64,000 bases of DNA from Phocoena phocoena (GCF_963924675.1 NC_089230.1:930001-994000); one strand, 5' to 3'. Positions 1-12,584 are shown, counted from the first letter of the stretch. Made by a program: numbers and translations. Notes: generated by a model not told the origin, from the letters alone.

Positions 1-480
1 GCCCAGACATTTGGCCAAGCTTTATTCTGTGAAGGCATTTTTGGATGTGATTAACATTTGAATCTGTAGACTAAGTAAAGCAGATTGCCCTCTCTAACGT
101 GGGTAGGCCTTATCCAATCAGTTGAAGGCCTGAACAGAACAAAAATTCTGACCCTCCCTTGAATATGAGGGTACTCTCCTCTCCTGAATGTCTTTGAAGT
201 GGGACATCGGCTTTTTCCTCCTTTTGGACTTGAGTGAAACATCGGCTCTTCCTGGGTGCCCTGACTGGAAATGCACCCTCAGTTGTCCTGGAACCAGGAC
301 TCCAGACAAGGACTGGACTTAAAAGACCAGCTCTCCTGGGCCTCAAGCTTGATGACTGCAGATCGGGAACTTGTCAGCCTCCATAATGGTGTGAGTCAAT
401 TCCTTACAATCAATCTTTCTGTATATATGTACCTCCTATTTGTTCTGTTTCTCTGGAGAGCCCTGACTAACGCATAACGT
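1..480 (+). repeat. LTR-like interspersed repeat, left edge of window
   Basis: The stretch reads like a known mammal-wide repeat: GTAAAGCAGATT, GTGGGTAGGCCTTATCCAATC-type segment, AGTTGAAGGCCTGAACAGAAC and the tail TCTGTTTCTCTGGAGAGCC-CTGACTAA. I recognise the pattern from many mammalian introns but cannot name the family with certainty. It may extend left of the window. Confidence 0.55.
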
Positions 481-3400
481 TTGCCAAATACTTTTTGAAA
501 AGATGCAAAATTGAGTAGAAAATGAAGACCCTGACCCTTCTTATGAGGTCATGCAGCTTAGGACATCTTGCAAAATTTGGCCTTATCACGAACTTGCAAG
601 GGCATTGAAAAGAAAGGAGATACTTCGAAACTCTTTTCTGTGATTGCACTTTGCAAAAGGTTAAAGTTGCTCAACACTGGGAGCCATATTTGCATCTGTG
701 GTGCTCACTGGGATATTTTATGATCACCGGGATTCTTCTGCCCTTCCTGACTGAACTCTACAGTAACAACGCATGCACATGTGCACGCACCAAGCGAGCG
801 GCGAGCACAACGCCGGTTGGCCTGGAAATCTTCCCATTTTGTCTCTTTGCTCAGATCCCTGCTCCCTAATTACAAAAACATTGTACAAATGTCATTCACG
901 TGAATCTGTTTGTGGAGGCCCGTCGCCATGTGTGCATTCTCCCAGGACACAGTGCAGACTGGTTCGGCACAAGTCCTTTCCCCTGAAAGACATTGAGCAA
1001 AACCCTGAAGAAGTGAAGCAAATTCAGGGAAAACTCTGCAGAAACACCGTGTTGACACACGCCCTTCACTGACCCTGTGTGTAGATGGCCCGGGTGTCTG
1101 TGGTGGTCACGTCTGCTTGGGGCCCTGGTGCGGCTGGGAGACCCTGGTTTCCTGTGTATTGTGTATCAGTTTGGCCATCTTTAGGGTTTGAGAAAAAGAA
1201 AAGCACTGGTTGTCTGTATGGAGTTACTAGACATCAATGTGCGTGATAAGATCCTTATCAAAAGAAACTAAGTGGATACTTTGTCCTTGCCGCTCTACTG
1301 AGGGCGGGGGTTATTCTTCAGCATGAAGAACGGGGGACCTGACAGGTGGATCTGGGGCAGCTTTTATTGGAGGCTCTGGGCAGAACAGAGACAGCTGCAC
1401 CACCTTCTGGAGGGTTCCTTGGCAGACGCCTTGGTGTCCCGTGTGGGACCAGTGACATTGCTCCCAGGCGGCCTTGGGTGGACCAGCTTCCGCCTCCCTG
1501 AGGGAGAGGATCCTCCTTACTGACGCCGGGTGTCCTGGTCCAGCCCAGGAAACGACCCCAGACTGTCTTCCGCTCCCTTTCCTTTCTCCCGCTATGCATT
1601 CCCTGCTTTATCACAGTCCAATTATGCCCCTGCTGACTGTCCCCCAGGATTTTGCTTGAACATTGGTTCCTGGTCAAGCAGCTTTCTGGTGCTGACTGTG
1701 GACTGATTTGGAGCCTGGGCTGCGAAAACGGTGTTGACGGCGTAGTTCTGAGGCAGAAGCAGCCCTCACATCGCTTTAGATTCCTCCAGATCCGCAGAAG
1801 CAGTGGCTGAGACTTGGCTTTCAGACTTGTAATCCTCCTCTCCACCAGGCTCAGCAAGGAATTCTGTAGGAAGTAGCCCTATGGAGCCTGTCAGCCCCTT
1901 CAGGCCTCAGCCTCACACCTACAATATTCCCAGGGACCAGCCTGGTCCAGGCACGTGGTATATATTGACTTTATACTGATTGACTTAGCAAAAGAAAAAA
2001 GATGTCAATCAATGAACTTCTGCTGGGTAATCAGAAGTCCTCCTCTGATGAACAAGGCAAGGATAAACGGGATTCAGGATGGAGTCACCAAGGGAGCCCC
2101 CATCCCTCCCTCAGTGACGCCGAGAGTGGGCGTCTGTGCCCACACCCCTGGGGCATGTCCCCGAGGCTCGGGCCATAGCCCTGGCAAGGGAGTGGGTGAG
2201 CCCCTGCTGTCCTGGACCCTCTGTTCTCCTGGAGGTCACAGGCCAGTGAGAGCGAGGCACCCCCTCCAGGAATCCGCAGAGAAGCTCAGCGTAAATGGGG
2301 TCCTGAGAGATAAGGGGACAGTGGGAAGTGGCGGGTGCAGGGAGGGGTCTTGTTTGGCTGGGCCTGGAGGAGACTTCGAAGCTGACACCTGGGCTACTTT
2401 AGTAGAAAGAACCAGCTGTCTGACAGCTGTTGGGTAAGTGTTTCGGGCAGAAGGGGTAGCAAGGTCAAGGTCCCTGAGAATAGCATTTGAGGCACAGAAA
2501 GGTGACCGGGCGGGGGAGGGGAGCCCAAAGGAGACAAGAGAGGGGAAGGGGGAGGGGCGACCACGGAAGTTGGGGAGGGAGGTCACTGGGGGTGGTCAGC
2601 AGGGCACCAAGGGTGTCATGCCTGCAGTGTCCCTCCAGTCACTCTGGGGGGTGACTGCAAGGGGGCAGGCACAGCAGTTGAGGCTCTCTTGCCCCTGCAG
2701 GTGGCTGAGGGCTTGCAGGGCCCCAGGCACTTCCCCAGCCCTCTGTGGGCTCACGGGTCCCTGGAGAGGTATTGGGGCTCCCATTCTGCTGTCATTTAGT
2801 CAGTGCAGAAGGGCTGCCTCCCGGGAGCTGAGCGAGGTGTGGGGCCCCGGAGTCCGCATCCCAGCAGCTGGCTGGCCTGTCCCTCGGCTGCAGCGGAGTC
2901 TGGGGTTTCTGGAGTGGGAGGGACAGATGGGGAGACTGACGTCTCGGCCCAGGCTGGGGGAGGGCTGCTCCCAGCCTTGCAGATGTGGGATCCGGAGCTC
3001 CAGGGAGAGTTAAGATCAGGATAACTCACCGGCCTTGGCTTGAGGAGCCACGTCCCCTGTGGAGGGTGGGTAAGGAAGGCAAAGACACCAGTGCCGCTTC
3101 TGTGGGCGTGGGTTTACATCCGATGGCACGTTTGAACAGAAGTAGGACAGGTGAGTCTACGGCCAGACGGGGCTGGGCCTGGCTGGGGTGAGGCCCGAAA
3201 CCCGACAGGATGACCGGATGAGTGAGCCCGGAGGCCAGGAGGCCGGACAGGAGGAGACCTGACACCGGCAGCTGAGTGTCAGGTGCGGGAGTGCAGGACA
3301 CAGCCGAGGGAAGGAGTCCAGCAGGCAGGGAGAGCACCGCCTGGCCTCACCCGGGCCCCACGCTGCTGCAGCCAGGTCGCTGTGACCCCCGGGGTCCCCC

Positions 3401-5277
3401 ACTGGATCAAGAGCCTGCAACATTTGTCTTATCACAGTGTCTCAGAGGTTTTGTAAAGCAGCAAACACGGGGAAAGTGAAGAGATTTGGCGTCATAGCTC
3501 AGAAGCACTGATGAGAGGACAGAGCAGAGCCCTGGGCCTGAGAGCAGCCCCGGCTCCCTGCCGGCTGTGCTGTGGGACTAGAGCTTCGGGGGTCACTTTG
3601 GCCTCTCTGCCCTCTGGCCTGGAGCCATAAACTGGTGTCCCCTGCTTGGTAAGCATCCCCACCGCATGCTGGGGACCCTGGAGGTGGACCTCGTTCCACC
3701 TGCTGACGCTGCCAGAAGAGCACAGAGCCCTGGGTTGGCTCAGACCGGGTTCCGACCCGGTGGGTTTGGGGGTGTGCCTGTCTCACAGGCAGGACGCCGA
3801 GGCCCAGGGCGGGGCTTTGGCAGTGTCACAGACGGCCTGGGGCTGGATCCAGGCTTCCACTCTCACTGCCCCATTTCACGGCCTCCCCAGCTTCTGCCCG
3901 GCCTCACGCGGGCCGAGGCCGCTGGCCACCTCCACACCCCCTAGCATTTCTGGACGGCTGCTCCCTTCCCACCGGGACTGCAAATAACCCACGACCTCGT
4001 CCTGCCTGGCCTCCATTCACAGGATCCTTTGTTCAGGAATCCTCTCCTGTCCCCGGCCCCCTGCACCCTCACGTCGGAATCACACACGGTTGTTTCTCCT
4101 CTGCTGTCGGGCAGGGCAGAGTGAGTTCCAGGAACCCTCCGCCCAAAGGAGGGTGAAAAAGCCCTTTGCTGACTCAGGGCCAGGAGAACCTAAGAGGAAA
4201 CAGATGCCCGCAGCTGCGGTGTCTCCATCCAGGGCGCCTAGCTCCCTGCTCCCGGCTCCACCCCTGCAAGAGTCAGATGGTCCCGGCCCCCCGCCCTCAC
4301 CTCCAGACCCCTTCGGTTCCCGCAGAGACCGAGATCCGGAGTGAGGGGTGCTCGGAACGCCCCAGGGAGCCGCGCTGGGCTGACCCTCCTTCGATTCCAC
4401 CCAAACCTCAGCTGCTCAGAGTTTTCTCATAAGAAGAGCAGAGAGTTCAGTTTGTTTGTCTGTTTGTGAACCCACTGGCTCATTCTCTAACTCAAAAGGT
4501 ACTTACGGAGCATCTGCCACACGTGGTACAGAGCAGACCCCGTTCTCCGGGCAGCGGCCCCGCGTGTGCCAGGACCGCCCCGTGTTTCTGGTGAATCCCC
4601 TGCCACGTCTCCTTCAGGGTCCATGGCCATCAGTTGACGCTCAGGTGTTCATTGTGACTGGAAGTCGCTGACAAACAGGGAGATGCCAGGAATGAGCGGG
4701 AATCTCACCCTGTTTCCTTGGTACGTAAATTCTAATTTTGCGCCAGAGGCACGAAGACACCTTTTCCAGAGGCTTCTCCAGGCATCTGGAGTCAGTGGCG
4801 TGGCCCCCTAGGCATTTGCTCTGGTCCCCTCTCCATCCCGCCCGTCCTTCCCCCTCCTGCCCCAGGGACCACGTCCATCTAAAGTCCAGTGTCTGGAACT
4901 GGGCACCTGCCCGGTGGGGCTGGAAGGGGGGGATTATACATGCACTGGGCACTTCTGTGGGAACACAGCCCAGCCTAGGCACCTGGGGTGAGAGCTGCAC
5001 CCCATACCCCACCCTCTGTGTAGGATGCCCTAAACAGGGTGATGTTTGATCTCGTTGCAGGAACCTGCCTGGACCCCCATCTGTCCTCCTCATCCCAGAG
5101 CCCCTGATTCCCGATCAGACTCAGAGTCATAGCCAGGCTGACCCCATCCCCAGCCGGGGACGGTCACTGGCCAGTCAGTAGCTGGTCCTGCAGTCCTGAT
5201 GTAGCTTGCCTCACTCCACTCCACCCGGGCCTCCCACAATGACTGTGAAAATGAGTTTCTGGAACCTGGCAGTGCAT
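481..5277. other. Intergenic, no gene recognised
   Basis: A mostly GC-rich stretch. Contents I can see: a short alternating purine-pyrimidine tract near 770-788, and an unidentified segment at 1320-1860 whose minus strand carries AATAAA (about 1363-1368 as TTTATT) and a 179-residue open frame without recognisable domains. GC-rich sequence with G runs fills 2450-2600, and G/A-rich short imperfect repeats lie around 3200-3270. Open frames here are composition by-products; no splice-consistent gene was found. Confidence 0.5.
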
Positions 5278-5690
5278 CTGCGTTGGTCTCCTGGGGCTGC
5301 TGTAACAAAGTGCCACAAACTGGGCAGCTTGAAACAACACTGGCGAATTCTCTCACCATCTGGAGGCTGGACATCTGAGGTCCAGGTGCAGGCAGGCCTG
5401 TGCTCCCTCCGGAGGCTCTGGGGAGGTCTTACTGCTTCTGGGGCTGCATGATCCTCAGGTTCCTTGGCTTGTGGCCTCATCCCTCCCATCTCTGCTTCTG
5501 TCCTCACATGGTGTCCTGTATCCCAATGATCTTCTTGTTATAAGGACACCAGTCACTGGACGTAGGTCACCCTCCTCCAGTAAGACCTCACCTGCAGAGA
5601 TTGTGTCTCCAAACAGTGTCAGGTCACAGGCTCCAGGTGGCCACGCACTGGGGGATGTGACCCAGCCTGCTTTGGCCCTTCTTTCCCCTC
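5278..5690 (-). repeat. MLT1-type ERVL-MaLR LTR, reversed
   Basis: Shows the reverse-strand MLT1 signature: GGGGCTGCTGTAACAAAGTG, CCACAAACTGGGCAGCTT, ATCTGGAGGCTGGACATCTG, TTGGCTTGTGGCCTCATCCC, TTCTTGTTATAAGGACACCA and CACCTGCAGAGATTGTGTC. Family assignment is from memory of the consensus; the subfamily is not resolved. Confidence 0.8.
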
Positions 5691-7540
5691 TTCTGTTAGA
5701 TGCACACACTTCCCTCATCCCCGAAAACTGATATTCTGCTCAAGTGTCTGTTAACTCTTCAGAATTCCCGTTTGCCTGCTGTGACTGACCTTGCCTTGTG
5801 GTTCGTGGTCACATGTCCCTCTGTCCCGTGGTGGCCGCCCAGGACCTTCTGTGCCTGCTCCAGCCTCCAGTGGCCCCTGTGCGGCACAACTGCCAAGTCC
5901 AGCTTCCCCTTTGGAAGAAACCTCTTCTCTGGAGCCCCAGCAAGGTGATCCCTCTGGCCAAGCGCTCCTCTGACCTGGCACTGCTTGTGGTCTGTTCTCC
6001 TCAGCCGCGAAGGTGGTGAGACCCTTCCTCACCCCGTGTGCTCCTGAGATGCCTAGCACAGCAGGACTTCCTGTCTTCAAGCTCGTTGGGTGAGTGGCCG
6101 TCAGACGGGTGGGTAGATAAAGAAAGGCACTGACGGCTCCGTCTGCTGGCAGGTGGGGCATGAGGGTTTAATCACTGCTTTCTGGACAAAGGAACAGCCA
6201 ACCTGTCAGCAAAGTCAGGTCAACTAGCATATCAACAGGCTCCACTGAAAAGGCTTTAAGGGAAACGGGGTTATACATTCTTCTTTGGAGTCTGAGACAA
6301 CATCAACTGAGTTACATCGAGTCCAGCTTTTTTAATTTAAATGATGACTGTGTCACCAATTAGTTGACCAAAAGCAAGATATCTTACCTTGAACAAGACA
6401 TATACTATATATTCTTTGAGTCAAGTTTCTTCTTCCTCTGTACGTCAGAAATTGATATTGTGTACCCGGTAATAAATGTACAGTCACCATAAACAAAGGC
6501 TTTCAGAAAATGCAAACAGTGGGCCAAGGTCATGGTCCTGCTCGGTGACAAGCCCTCTCCCTGTCCCACTCCATCCTGCAAACCCCCAGGGACACCCTGG
6601 CTGGGCTGCAGTGTGGCTGGCTCTGTGTGCACCTGCTGCCCCTCCGTGGCCCCCACCTGGCAGGGACCCAGGTGTAGAGGATGCAGGTTCCTCAGCGTTA
6701 CCCCCGTCAGATTCAAGGTGGCTTAGAGCTAACTCCCTCTAACACCCTTTACCTGAGACTTGACCTGTCGACTGCTGACCACACCGCTGCCCGGTACCTC
6801 GGGGGTCGTCAGCCCATGCAGCCGACCACACCTCCTCTTCTGTCTGCGGTCCAGCCTGGTCTTGGGGATGCCTCGCCTCCTCCCTCCATCCACCTGCCCC
6901 TCATCCGCCCCCTCTCCCATCCATCTCCTGCCTCCGTCCAGGGCGCAGCCTGGCCTCAGGGGATGTGTGAGCTCTGGGAAGTGGCAGGGAGTCTGGCTGT
7001 TGCTATTCTTACTTCTCGAGGCTTCCTCTTGCACGACCCGCTCATCGGGCTGTGCTGGTAAGCGAGCCTGTGGAAGGTGACTACGGCTTGTTCATGCCGC
7101 TGGGAAAGTCTGTGCCAGAGGTACTTGGCCGCACACTGGGCGTCCCCAGGGAGAGGCCATCCTATGGGGTCCGGGCTGAGCTCATGAAGTAGAATTTGGA
7201 TGAAAATAATTCCCCATCCTGTTTCTCTGTCATCTAGGTGATGTGTTGGCTTCCTTTTAGATTAAATATCGTACTTTCCGCACATGATAACTGAATTGGC
7301 CGGTATAATTTCATCAGTAGGTGGACTGATCATTTCCACCCACTTACCCTTTTGCGTTTTATTGATTGTTACTTATTTGGTTTAGAAAGACCATTCTCAT
7401 TTTGGGTAATGTGAACCAGATCTGAAGCCTACAGCTTGCATTCTTTCTCCTAAGCAAAAAGGGGAGTTCCAGCCAATCTTGCTGGTTTTATTTATAGCAT
7501 TTTATTTCCTGAGAGAAGACAGGGAAAGTCAGTCTTCCCG
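5691..7540. other. Intergenic upstream of THBS2 promoter
   Basis: No gene recognised. GC-moderate up to about 6160 and 6530-7170, AT-rich at 6180-6500 and 7190-7500. The last AT-rich block, ending about 250 bp before the TATA box, has no obvious repeat identity and could be distal promoter or enhancer sequence. That is conjecture. Confidence 0.4.
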
Positions 7541-7779
7541 TCACTCATCTGGCTTCTCCTCTGTGGTCTCCCAGCTGCGGGTCGGAGCAGGGGTGGGGCT
7601 CCGGGGTTGGGGGGAGGCTGGACCAGACCGGTGCCCGGTACTCCAGCAAATGCGAGATCAGAGGAGGAATTATGTCATTTCTCCGAAGGAGTGAGTTCAG
7701 CTTGCTTCCGCGTGTGTCTGACTGACAGCCCCACACAGGACCCAGCGCATATAAGGAGCGCCTGCTGCCCGGCGGGTAC
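7541..7779 (+). promoter_or_regulatory. THBS2: THBS2 core and proximal promoter
   Basis: A TATA box (TATAAG, 7750-7755) lies about 30 bp upstream of the inferred start site. Upstream are two G-rich GC-box-like stretches (about 7583-7620, with GGGGTGGGGC) and an AP-1/CRE-like TTATGTCAT near 7671. The placement is inferred from the TATA box plus the first good donor site downstream that joins to exon 2. THBS2 is known as an inducible gene of fibroblasts and smooth muscle. The exact start is not visible in sequence. Confidence 0.7.
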
Positions 7780-7899
7780 CGAGCTCTGAGCCCAGCTCCT
7801 CTGCTGAGTGGGGCTGGGTCTCCTCCCTGACCCTCATACCTCCTGGACCCCATTCCCAACTCTGAGAGGAGTCATCCCTGCAGGTTTTCCACATACCAG
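7780..7899 (+). other. THBS2: THBS2 exon 1, 5' UTR only
   Basis: Non-coding first exon inferred between the TATA box and the strong donor CAG|GTAAGA at 7900. The exon 1 plus exon 2 leader contains no ATG before the start codon, so no upstream ORF is expected. The left boundary is an estimate from TATA spacing; the right boundary is read directly. Confidence 0.65.
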
Positions 7900-9159
7900 G
7901 TAAGAGCTTTTTCTAAATTTACCAAAGCATTTCACTGTAGTTTAATTTTCAGAAAAGGCTCTTTCTGATTCTAAGAGGGGAGAAGGAGAAAGTGCAGAAG
8001 AGGTTTAAAGTAAGGAGGGGGCATGCCTATTAGCACCTCAACAGCAGACGCGTCTTCACCTTGTATTTGTGCCGCCCAGTTGGAGAACTGAGGCGAGCAG
8101 ACTCACTTTCAGCACTTTATTTGCAGGGATAATGCCGTGACCTTCCTGGGCTTTCTCACCACCTGAGGACTCTTGTTACTTTCGTGAATGTACCTGCCTG
8201 GAAACTTGGGCAGATGCTTCTGTTTTCAGCTATTGAATCAGACATTTCCACATAAAGTTTATTATCAAGGTGCGGCCATGAGAAAGAAACTAGAAAAAAT
8301 TGTTCCTGAGCACGTGAAAAACAAGCGGAGAGGTTATAGAGACAAATTCTAAACATTTTTCACGGCTGACAAGTGCTTTTGAACGGTCTTAATGAATAGT
8401 ATTTAGTGAGCCTGTGCAGAGTGTTCCGACTGCCCGTGGACTCCAGCTGTTCTTGAAAGTCTGGGGAATAATTTGCAGATGAAAAGGTAGAGGGGAAATA
8501 GCGTTACTTCTGTAAATCCGAGTTGGGCTCCTTTGGGGAAATCACGGCACTCTCGACCGAGGGAAGGAGGTGTTTCTCAGTGAAGTTATGTTTGCTTTGA
8601 TTGTTGATATAAAAAGAATTTTAAAAGATCTTTACAAGTTCTAATGGTATTCTGTTGCAGAAGGCTTTGGAAACCTTTCCTTTGGAAAAAAATATGACCT
8701 TAAACAAGCACTAAATGTGTGAAGTGAGGCGTAGGATATGGGAGCGTGTGTCCCCGTCCCTATGGCGTGTGTCGTAGGATATCATACGTGTTGCCTTCTA
8801 AGAACACAGGACTTGATAAGGCTGTACCAGCCATACCCGTGACTCCGACCCTGCTGCGTTCTTTTCTGCTGTCGCGATCCCCTGAGATAAGATGGGACAG
8901 ATGGCAGAGGGCTGATACTTCTGCTTTAGAATCAGAGGATTTGATTTTGTTAGCAACAGAGTTCAGTGTACTCCCTTGATAGGAAGCTGAGCCTCCAGAA
9001 TTTGGAAATTTACATTTTGGATGGAGCTTGTCTTTGCCAGAGGCAGTGGTCACTGCTGTCTGCAGGGGACAGAGGTGCACGTGTGGCTGAATGGGGAAGA
9101 GACCTGAGCTTTGCAGACGTGCCTGCCCACCGTTTACTCTGAGACACTTGGGTAGTGTT

Positions 9160-9480
9160 CACTGAGTGCCAAGTGCTAGTCTAAGTCCCTTAGGAGGCTT
9201 CACTCGTGTAACTCAGCCCTCTGGAGTCCTATCAACACCCTCACTCCTACTGCACTGGGTGGTCATGGGACAGCGCATTCCAATGAACAGCCATGCGCCC
9301 TGTGCTTGCTGGGCTACATAAGCCTTTACAGACACTAACTTGCTTGATTTATTTCTCACAATAACCCCATGAGTAGAAAATTTAAATGCCCATTCTTCAT
9401 TCTACAGAAGAGGAGACTTGAGACCAGAGAGGGTAAGTAAGTTTCCCCAGGTTGCACAGAGGGTGCCTGACAAGGCAGCT
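9160..9480 (+). repeat. MIR-type SINE remnants in intron 1
   Basis: Two adjacent pieces: 9160-9230 (TGAGTGCCAAGTGCTAGTCT) and 9296-9480 (ATTTATTTCTCACAATAACC, CATGAGTAGAAAATTT, CTACAGAAGAGGAGACTTGA, GGTAAGTAAGTTTCCCCAGG). These match the MIR core and its 3' end. Old and diverged. Confidence 0.75.
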
Positions 9481-10164
9481 CTGAGCCTGGCCCGGCGGGG
9501 GCTTGCCTGGGCACACAGCTGGCTCCTCGACGTGCAGGTGGAACTCAGCGAGATTCTGGACTTGCTGTGGACAGACTGAAAGCAAGTGTCTGGATCCCAG
9601 GGGGAAACCTGAGGGTCCTGCATGGACCCCGCTTCCCCAGGGGATGGTCCCCATCTTGGGGGGAATGGGTAGTTCTAGGTTTCCAAATCCTTCTGTAGAG
9701 GGGACTCCTTGGATTTCTTCATCACTGAGAAGCTCAGGATATTTGAAGCCCTAAACAGGGAGGGGTGAGGGTCTCAGCTTGGCTTCGCCTCAGCGGGACG
9801 CAGTGTATCGCTGGAGGGGCGTTGGGACCGTGCGCTGCTCGGCGGGGAGACCAGGAGGCTGAGCAGGGCTTAACGGTGGATGGGCTCCTGGCCAGTCTCT
9901 GACTTCTAGGCCAGTGTCTGCTGAGCCTGCCAACTGAGAATCCTCAAGAATGGAAAAACAGGCCTCAGGAAAATAGAAGAGCAAAGTAAAAATGATTCCT
10001 AAGTAGAAGGCTATTTTTGTAATTATGATCCACCAAACTAAGTTTACTTCTAACTCATATGCAGTTAATATTTATTCTACTTAATTAAGTCACGTGCGAC
10101 TTTTTTCTTGGCTATTTACACAAAATGTCTTCATAGGTTATTTTCCCCAAGCTGACATTTTTCT

Positions 10165-10395
10165 GAATTCAAACTTCCTGGGTTTGCATCCTGGCTACAC
10201 CTTTCAGTAGCGTCATTGCTCTGGGCAAGCACTTAACTTCTCTGGACTCCACTTACCCGTCAGTAAAATGGAGATGATAATAATAGCTGCTGCCTCCTAG
10301 GTCATTATGAGGGTTAAATAATACGAATACTTAGGACGCCATTAGCATGGTGCTTGTCAGCAAGTGCTAGACCAGTGAATACCAGCTACAGTTAG
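10165..10395 (+). repeat. MIR SINE in intron 1, near full length
   Basis: Includes TGGGTTTGCATCCTGGCTAC, CTCTGGGCAAGCACTTAACT, CAGTAAAATGGAGATGATAA, TCATTATGAGGGTTAAATAA and GGTGCTTGTCAGCAAGTGCT, tracking the MIR consensus from 5' to 3'. It ends about 180 bp before exon 2. Confidence 0.85.
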
Positions 10396-10432
10396 AAGAA
10401 TCCATTGGAAAAGCACGTTTCCTATCTAGCTT

Positions 10433-10462
10433 GAACTGCCCACACATCCATGTGGGCAGTTC
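10433..10462. repeat. Perfect 12-bp inverted repeat, intron 1
   Basis: GAACTGCCCACA (10433-10444), six-base spacer CATCCA, TGTGGGCAGTTC (10451-10462). The two arms are exact reverse complements. It lies 110 bases upstream of the exon 2 acceptor. No known element recognised. Confidence 0.85.
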
Positions 10463-10571
10463 TGATTTTCCCATACCAATTCTTTTTAAAGGGTCATGTG
10501 AGTAAAAATTCCAATCTACACTAGACGTTGAGGTTATGTATTCAGAAGTAACGGGTCTGATTTATTTGCAG

Positions 10572-10646
10572 GGGTTCAGCTCGGCAGAGGCAGGATGCTG
10601 TGGCCGCTGCTGCTGCTAGCCTTATGGCCCTGGTACGGTGCTCGGG
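10572..10646 (+). CDS. THBS2: THBS2 exon 2: start codon and signal peptide
   Basis: The acceptor TTTGCAG precedes 10572 and the donor G|GTGAGT follows 10646. The ATG is at 10595-10597 with A at -3. Residues 1-17 plus the first base of codon 18 form a classic signal peptide: Met, Leu-rich core, Trp-rich end and small residues before the predicted cleavage near residue 18. This directs secretion. The leader differs from human TSP-2 in detail but keeps length and character. Intron phase after the exon is 1. Confidence 0.93.
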
Positions 10647-11019
10647 GTGAGTGTGGACCCTCCCGCCCCGCCCAGTGACCTGGGCTCCCAGAGCAAAAGC
10701 CTCACCTGTGGGAGGAGGGCTGGACAAAGTGGAGGCCTGGATGGAACCTTCTTAACTTAGTTTAAGATAAATCCCCAATTACTTTTGAGTCCATACACCA
10801 GGAAATCATTTATTTTTGGAAAATCCAGGTGGTAGAGAAAGATACCGTCTGACCTGGAGATGCAGTCTTTGGCTGGGGCACTTTTTGCCTTTTTTCGTAT
10901 GTGATATTTACAGCATACTAAACTTTTTGGTGTTTTATAACTTATTTCCTTCCCGCTTTTTTTCCTGCTCTTAAAAATGTGTCAAAAATATTTTTCCGTG
11001 TGTTTCTTTTCTTACAACA

Positions 11020-11330
11020 TGCTTTTTAATGACTGTATAATATTCCATTAGAAGGTAACCCCCAGTATTTTTAGGTCAATTCCCGTTTACTTTACACACC
11101 CCATCTACACTAGTATAAATGATGCCTCATGGAATACTGCTGTGAATACATATATCCTAGAGTTTGTGATTATATATTTAGGATAGCTTCCCAAAGTAAC
11201 ATTGCTGAGTCAAAGGTTTTAATTATTTTAAGGATTTTTGATATATGGGCAAATAGCTCTATTGCAGGCAGTAAAATGACACTTCTATCAGCAACACTGT
11301 GTACTATAATGCTTTAATTTGCCAAGTATT
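11020..11330 (-). repeat. Old L1 fragment, reversed, intron 2
   Basis: TGACTGTATAATATTCCATT, GATGCCTCATGGAATACTGC (a decayed form of the ATAAACAATGCTGC-type motif) and TTGCTGAGTCAAAGGTTTTA resemble the antisense 3' part of ancient L1M elements. Much decayed. Confidence 0.55.
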
Positions 11331-12027
11331 AGATGAAAAGTTTTTCTCTGTTTAAACTTTCTGTTCAGAAAATTATTGTGAATGACTTAAAGTGTCAGGA
11401 TTTGGGGAGGTCTGACAACAACTCTTTCCAGTAGTTTAGACGGTGACTTAAAACCATTCATTTGTGGCCTTACGGCTCATCATCTCTCAGATGCTCCCCC
11501 TCAGGGTGAGCCCTGAGTGGGAGCACGTCTTTCTACAAAATAAGGGATGCCCATGTGACAAGCTCAAGTCAGCTGATCTAAGAAAGCGACATGAAATGTA
11601 ACTGCTTTCTAATGACGCGCCAGTGGCAAGACTGGAGGTGCACTTCCCTGCGGGATGCCTTTCTGGGCAATCAGAGGCTAGAAAGAAGGTCGCCTTCGAG
11701 CTTCAGCTCTGGGTGGAAGAGCAGGAAAGAGCAGGTGGCCAGGGTCCTGGTCCGGGAGCAGGTGGGACCGAGCATGACCCAAACGCTGCATCCGTCCCGG
11801 AGGAAGGCTTGCTGGGCAAAGGGTCAGCTGGTCTGAGCAGAGCGCCCCTGACTGGTCAAGGGCGGAGCCGGTCCTGTGGAAGCAGATGTCTGAGGGGGGA
11901 GGTAGCGGTGGTTTTCGAGGAATAAAGCCCGAGCACCCAGGCGAGGAAGGGGGGGACTTGGGGCCCCGAGATGAGGGTGCCTGTGCCTACTGCTCCCCGT
12001 GACCCCCTTGCTCTGCTCCCCGGGCAG

Positions 12028-12584
12028 CCGGCGACCAGGACGAGGACACCGCCTTTGACCTCTTCAGAATCAGCAGCATCAACCGCAAGACCATCGGGGC
12101 CAAGCAGTTCCGGGGCCCGGACCCCAGCGTGCCCGCCTACCGCTTCGTGCGCTTTGACTACATCCCTCCGGTGAGCGCGGAGCACCTGGGTCGGATCGCC
12201 GAGGCCATGCGGCGGAACGAGGGCTTTTTCCTGACGGCCAGCCTGAAGCAGGACCGCAAGTCCAGGGGCACCCTGCTGGCGCTGGAGGGCCCAGGCGCCA
12301 CACACAGGCAGTTCGAGATCGTGTCCAACGGCCCCGCCGACACCCTGGACCTCACGTACTGGGTGGACGGCACCCAGCACGTCATCTCCCTGGAGGACGT
12401 GGGCCTGGCTGATTCCCAGTGGAAGAACATCACTGTGCAGGTGACCGGAGAGACCTACAGCCTCTACGTGGGCTGCGACCTGACGGACAGCTTCACGCTG
12501 GACGAGCCCTTTTACGAGCAGCTGAAGACGGAGAAGAGCAGGATGTACGTGGCCAAGGGCCCCGCCCGAGAGAGTCACTTCCGG
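12028..12584 (+). CDS. THBS2: THBS2 exon 3: N-terminal TSPN laminin-G-like domain
   Basis: 557-bp exon, by far the largest coding exon, giving residues 18-203. It begins with an acidic GDQDED stretch, then the heparin-binding N-terminal domain including INRKTIGAKQFRG, YRFVRFDYIPP, SRGTLLALEG and VSNGPADTLDLTYW. N151 (NIT) is a conserved N-glycosylation sequon. The paired cysteine region VGCDLTDSF is present. The domain binds heparan sulfate, integrins and LRP1 in this family. The exon is very CpG-rich. The 240-residue open frame on the opposite strand is a by-product of this composition. Confidence 0.97.

Noticed and set aside
11856..12578. 240-codon minus-strand open frame
   Set aside because: It lies opposite THBS2 exon 3, whose CpG-rich codons suppress stops on the other strand. 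The translation is low-complexity Val/Leu/Gly-rich with no domain.
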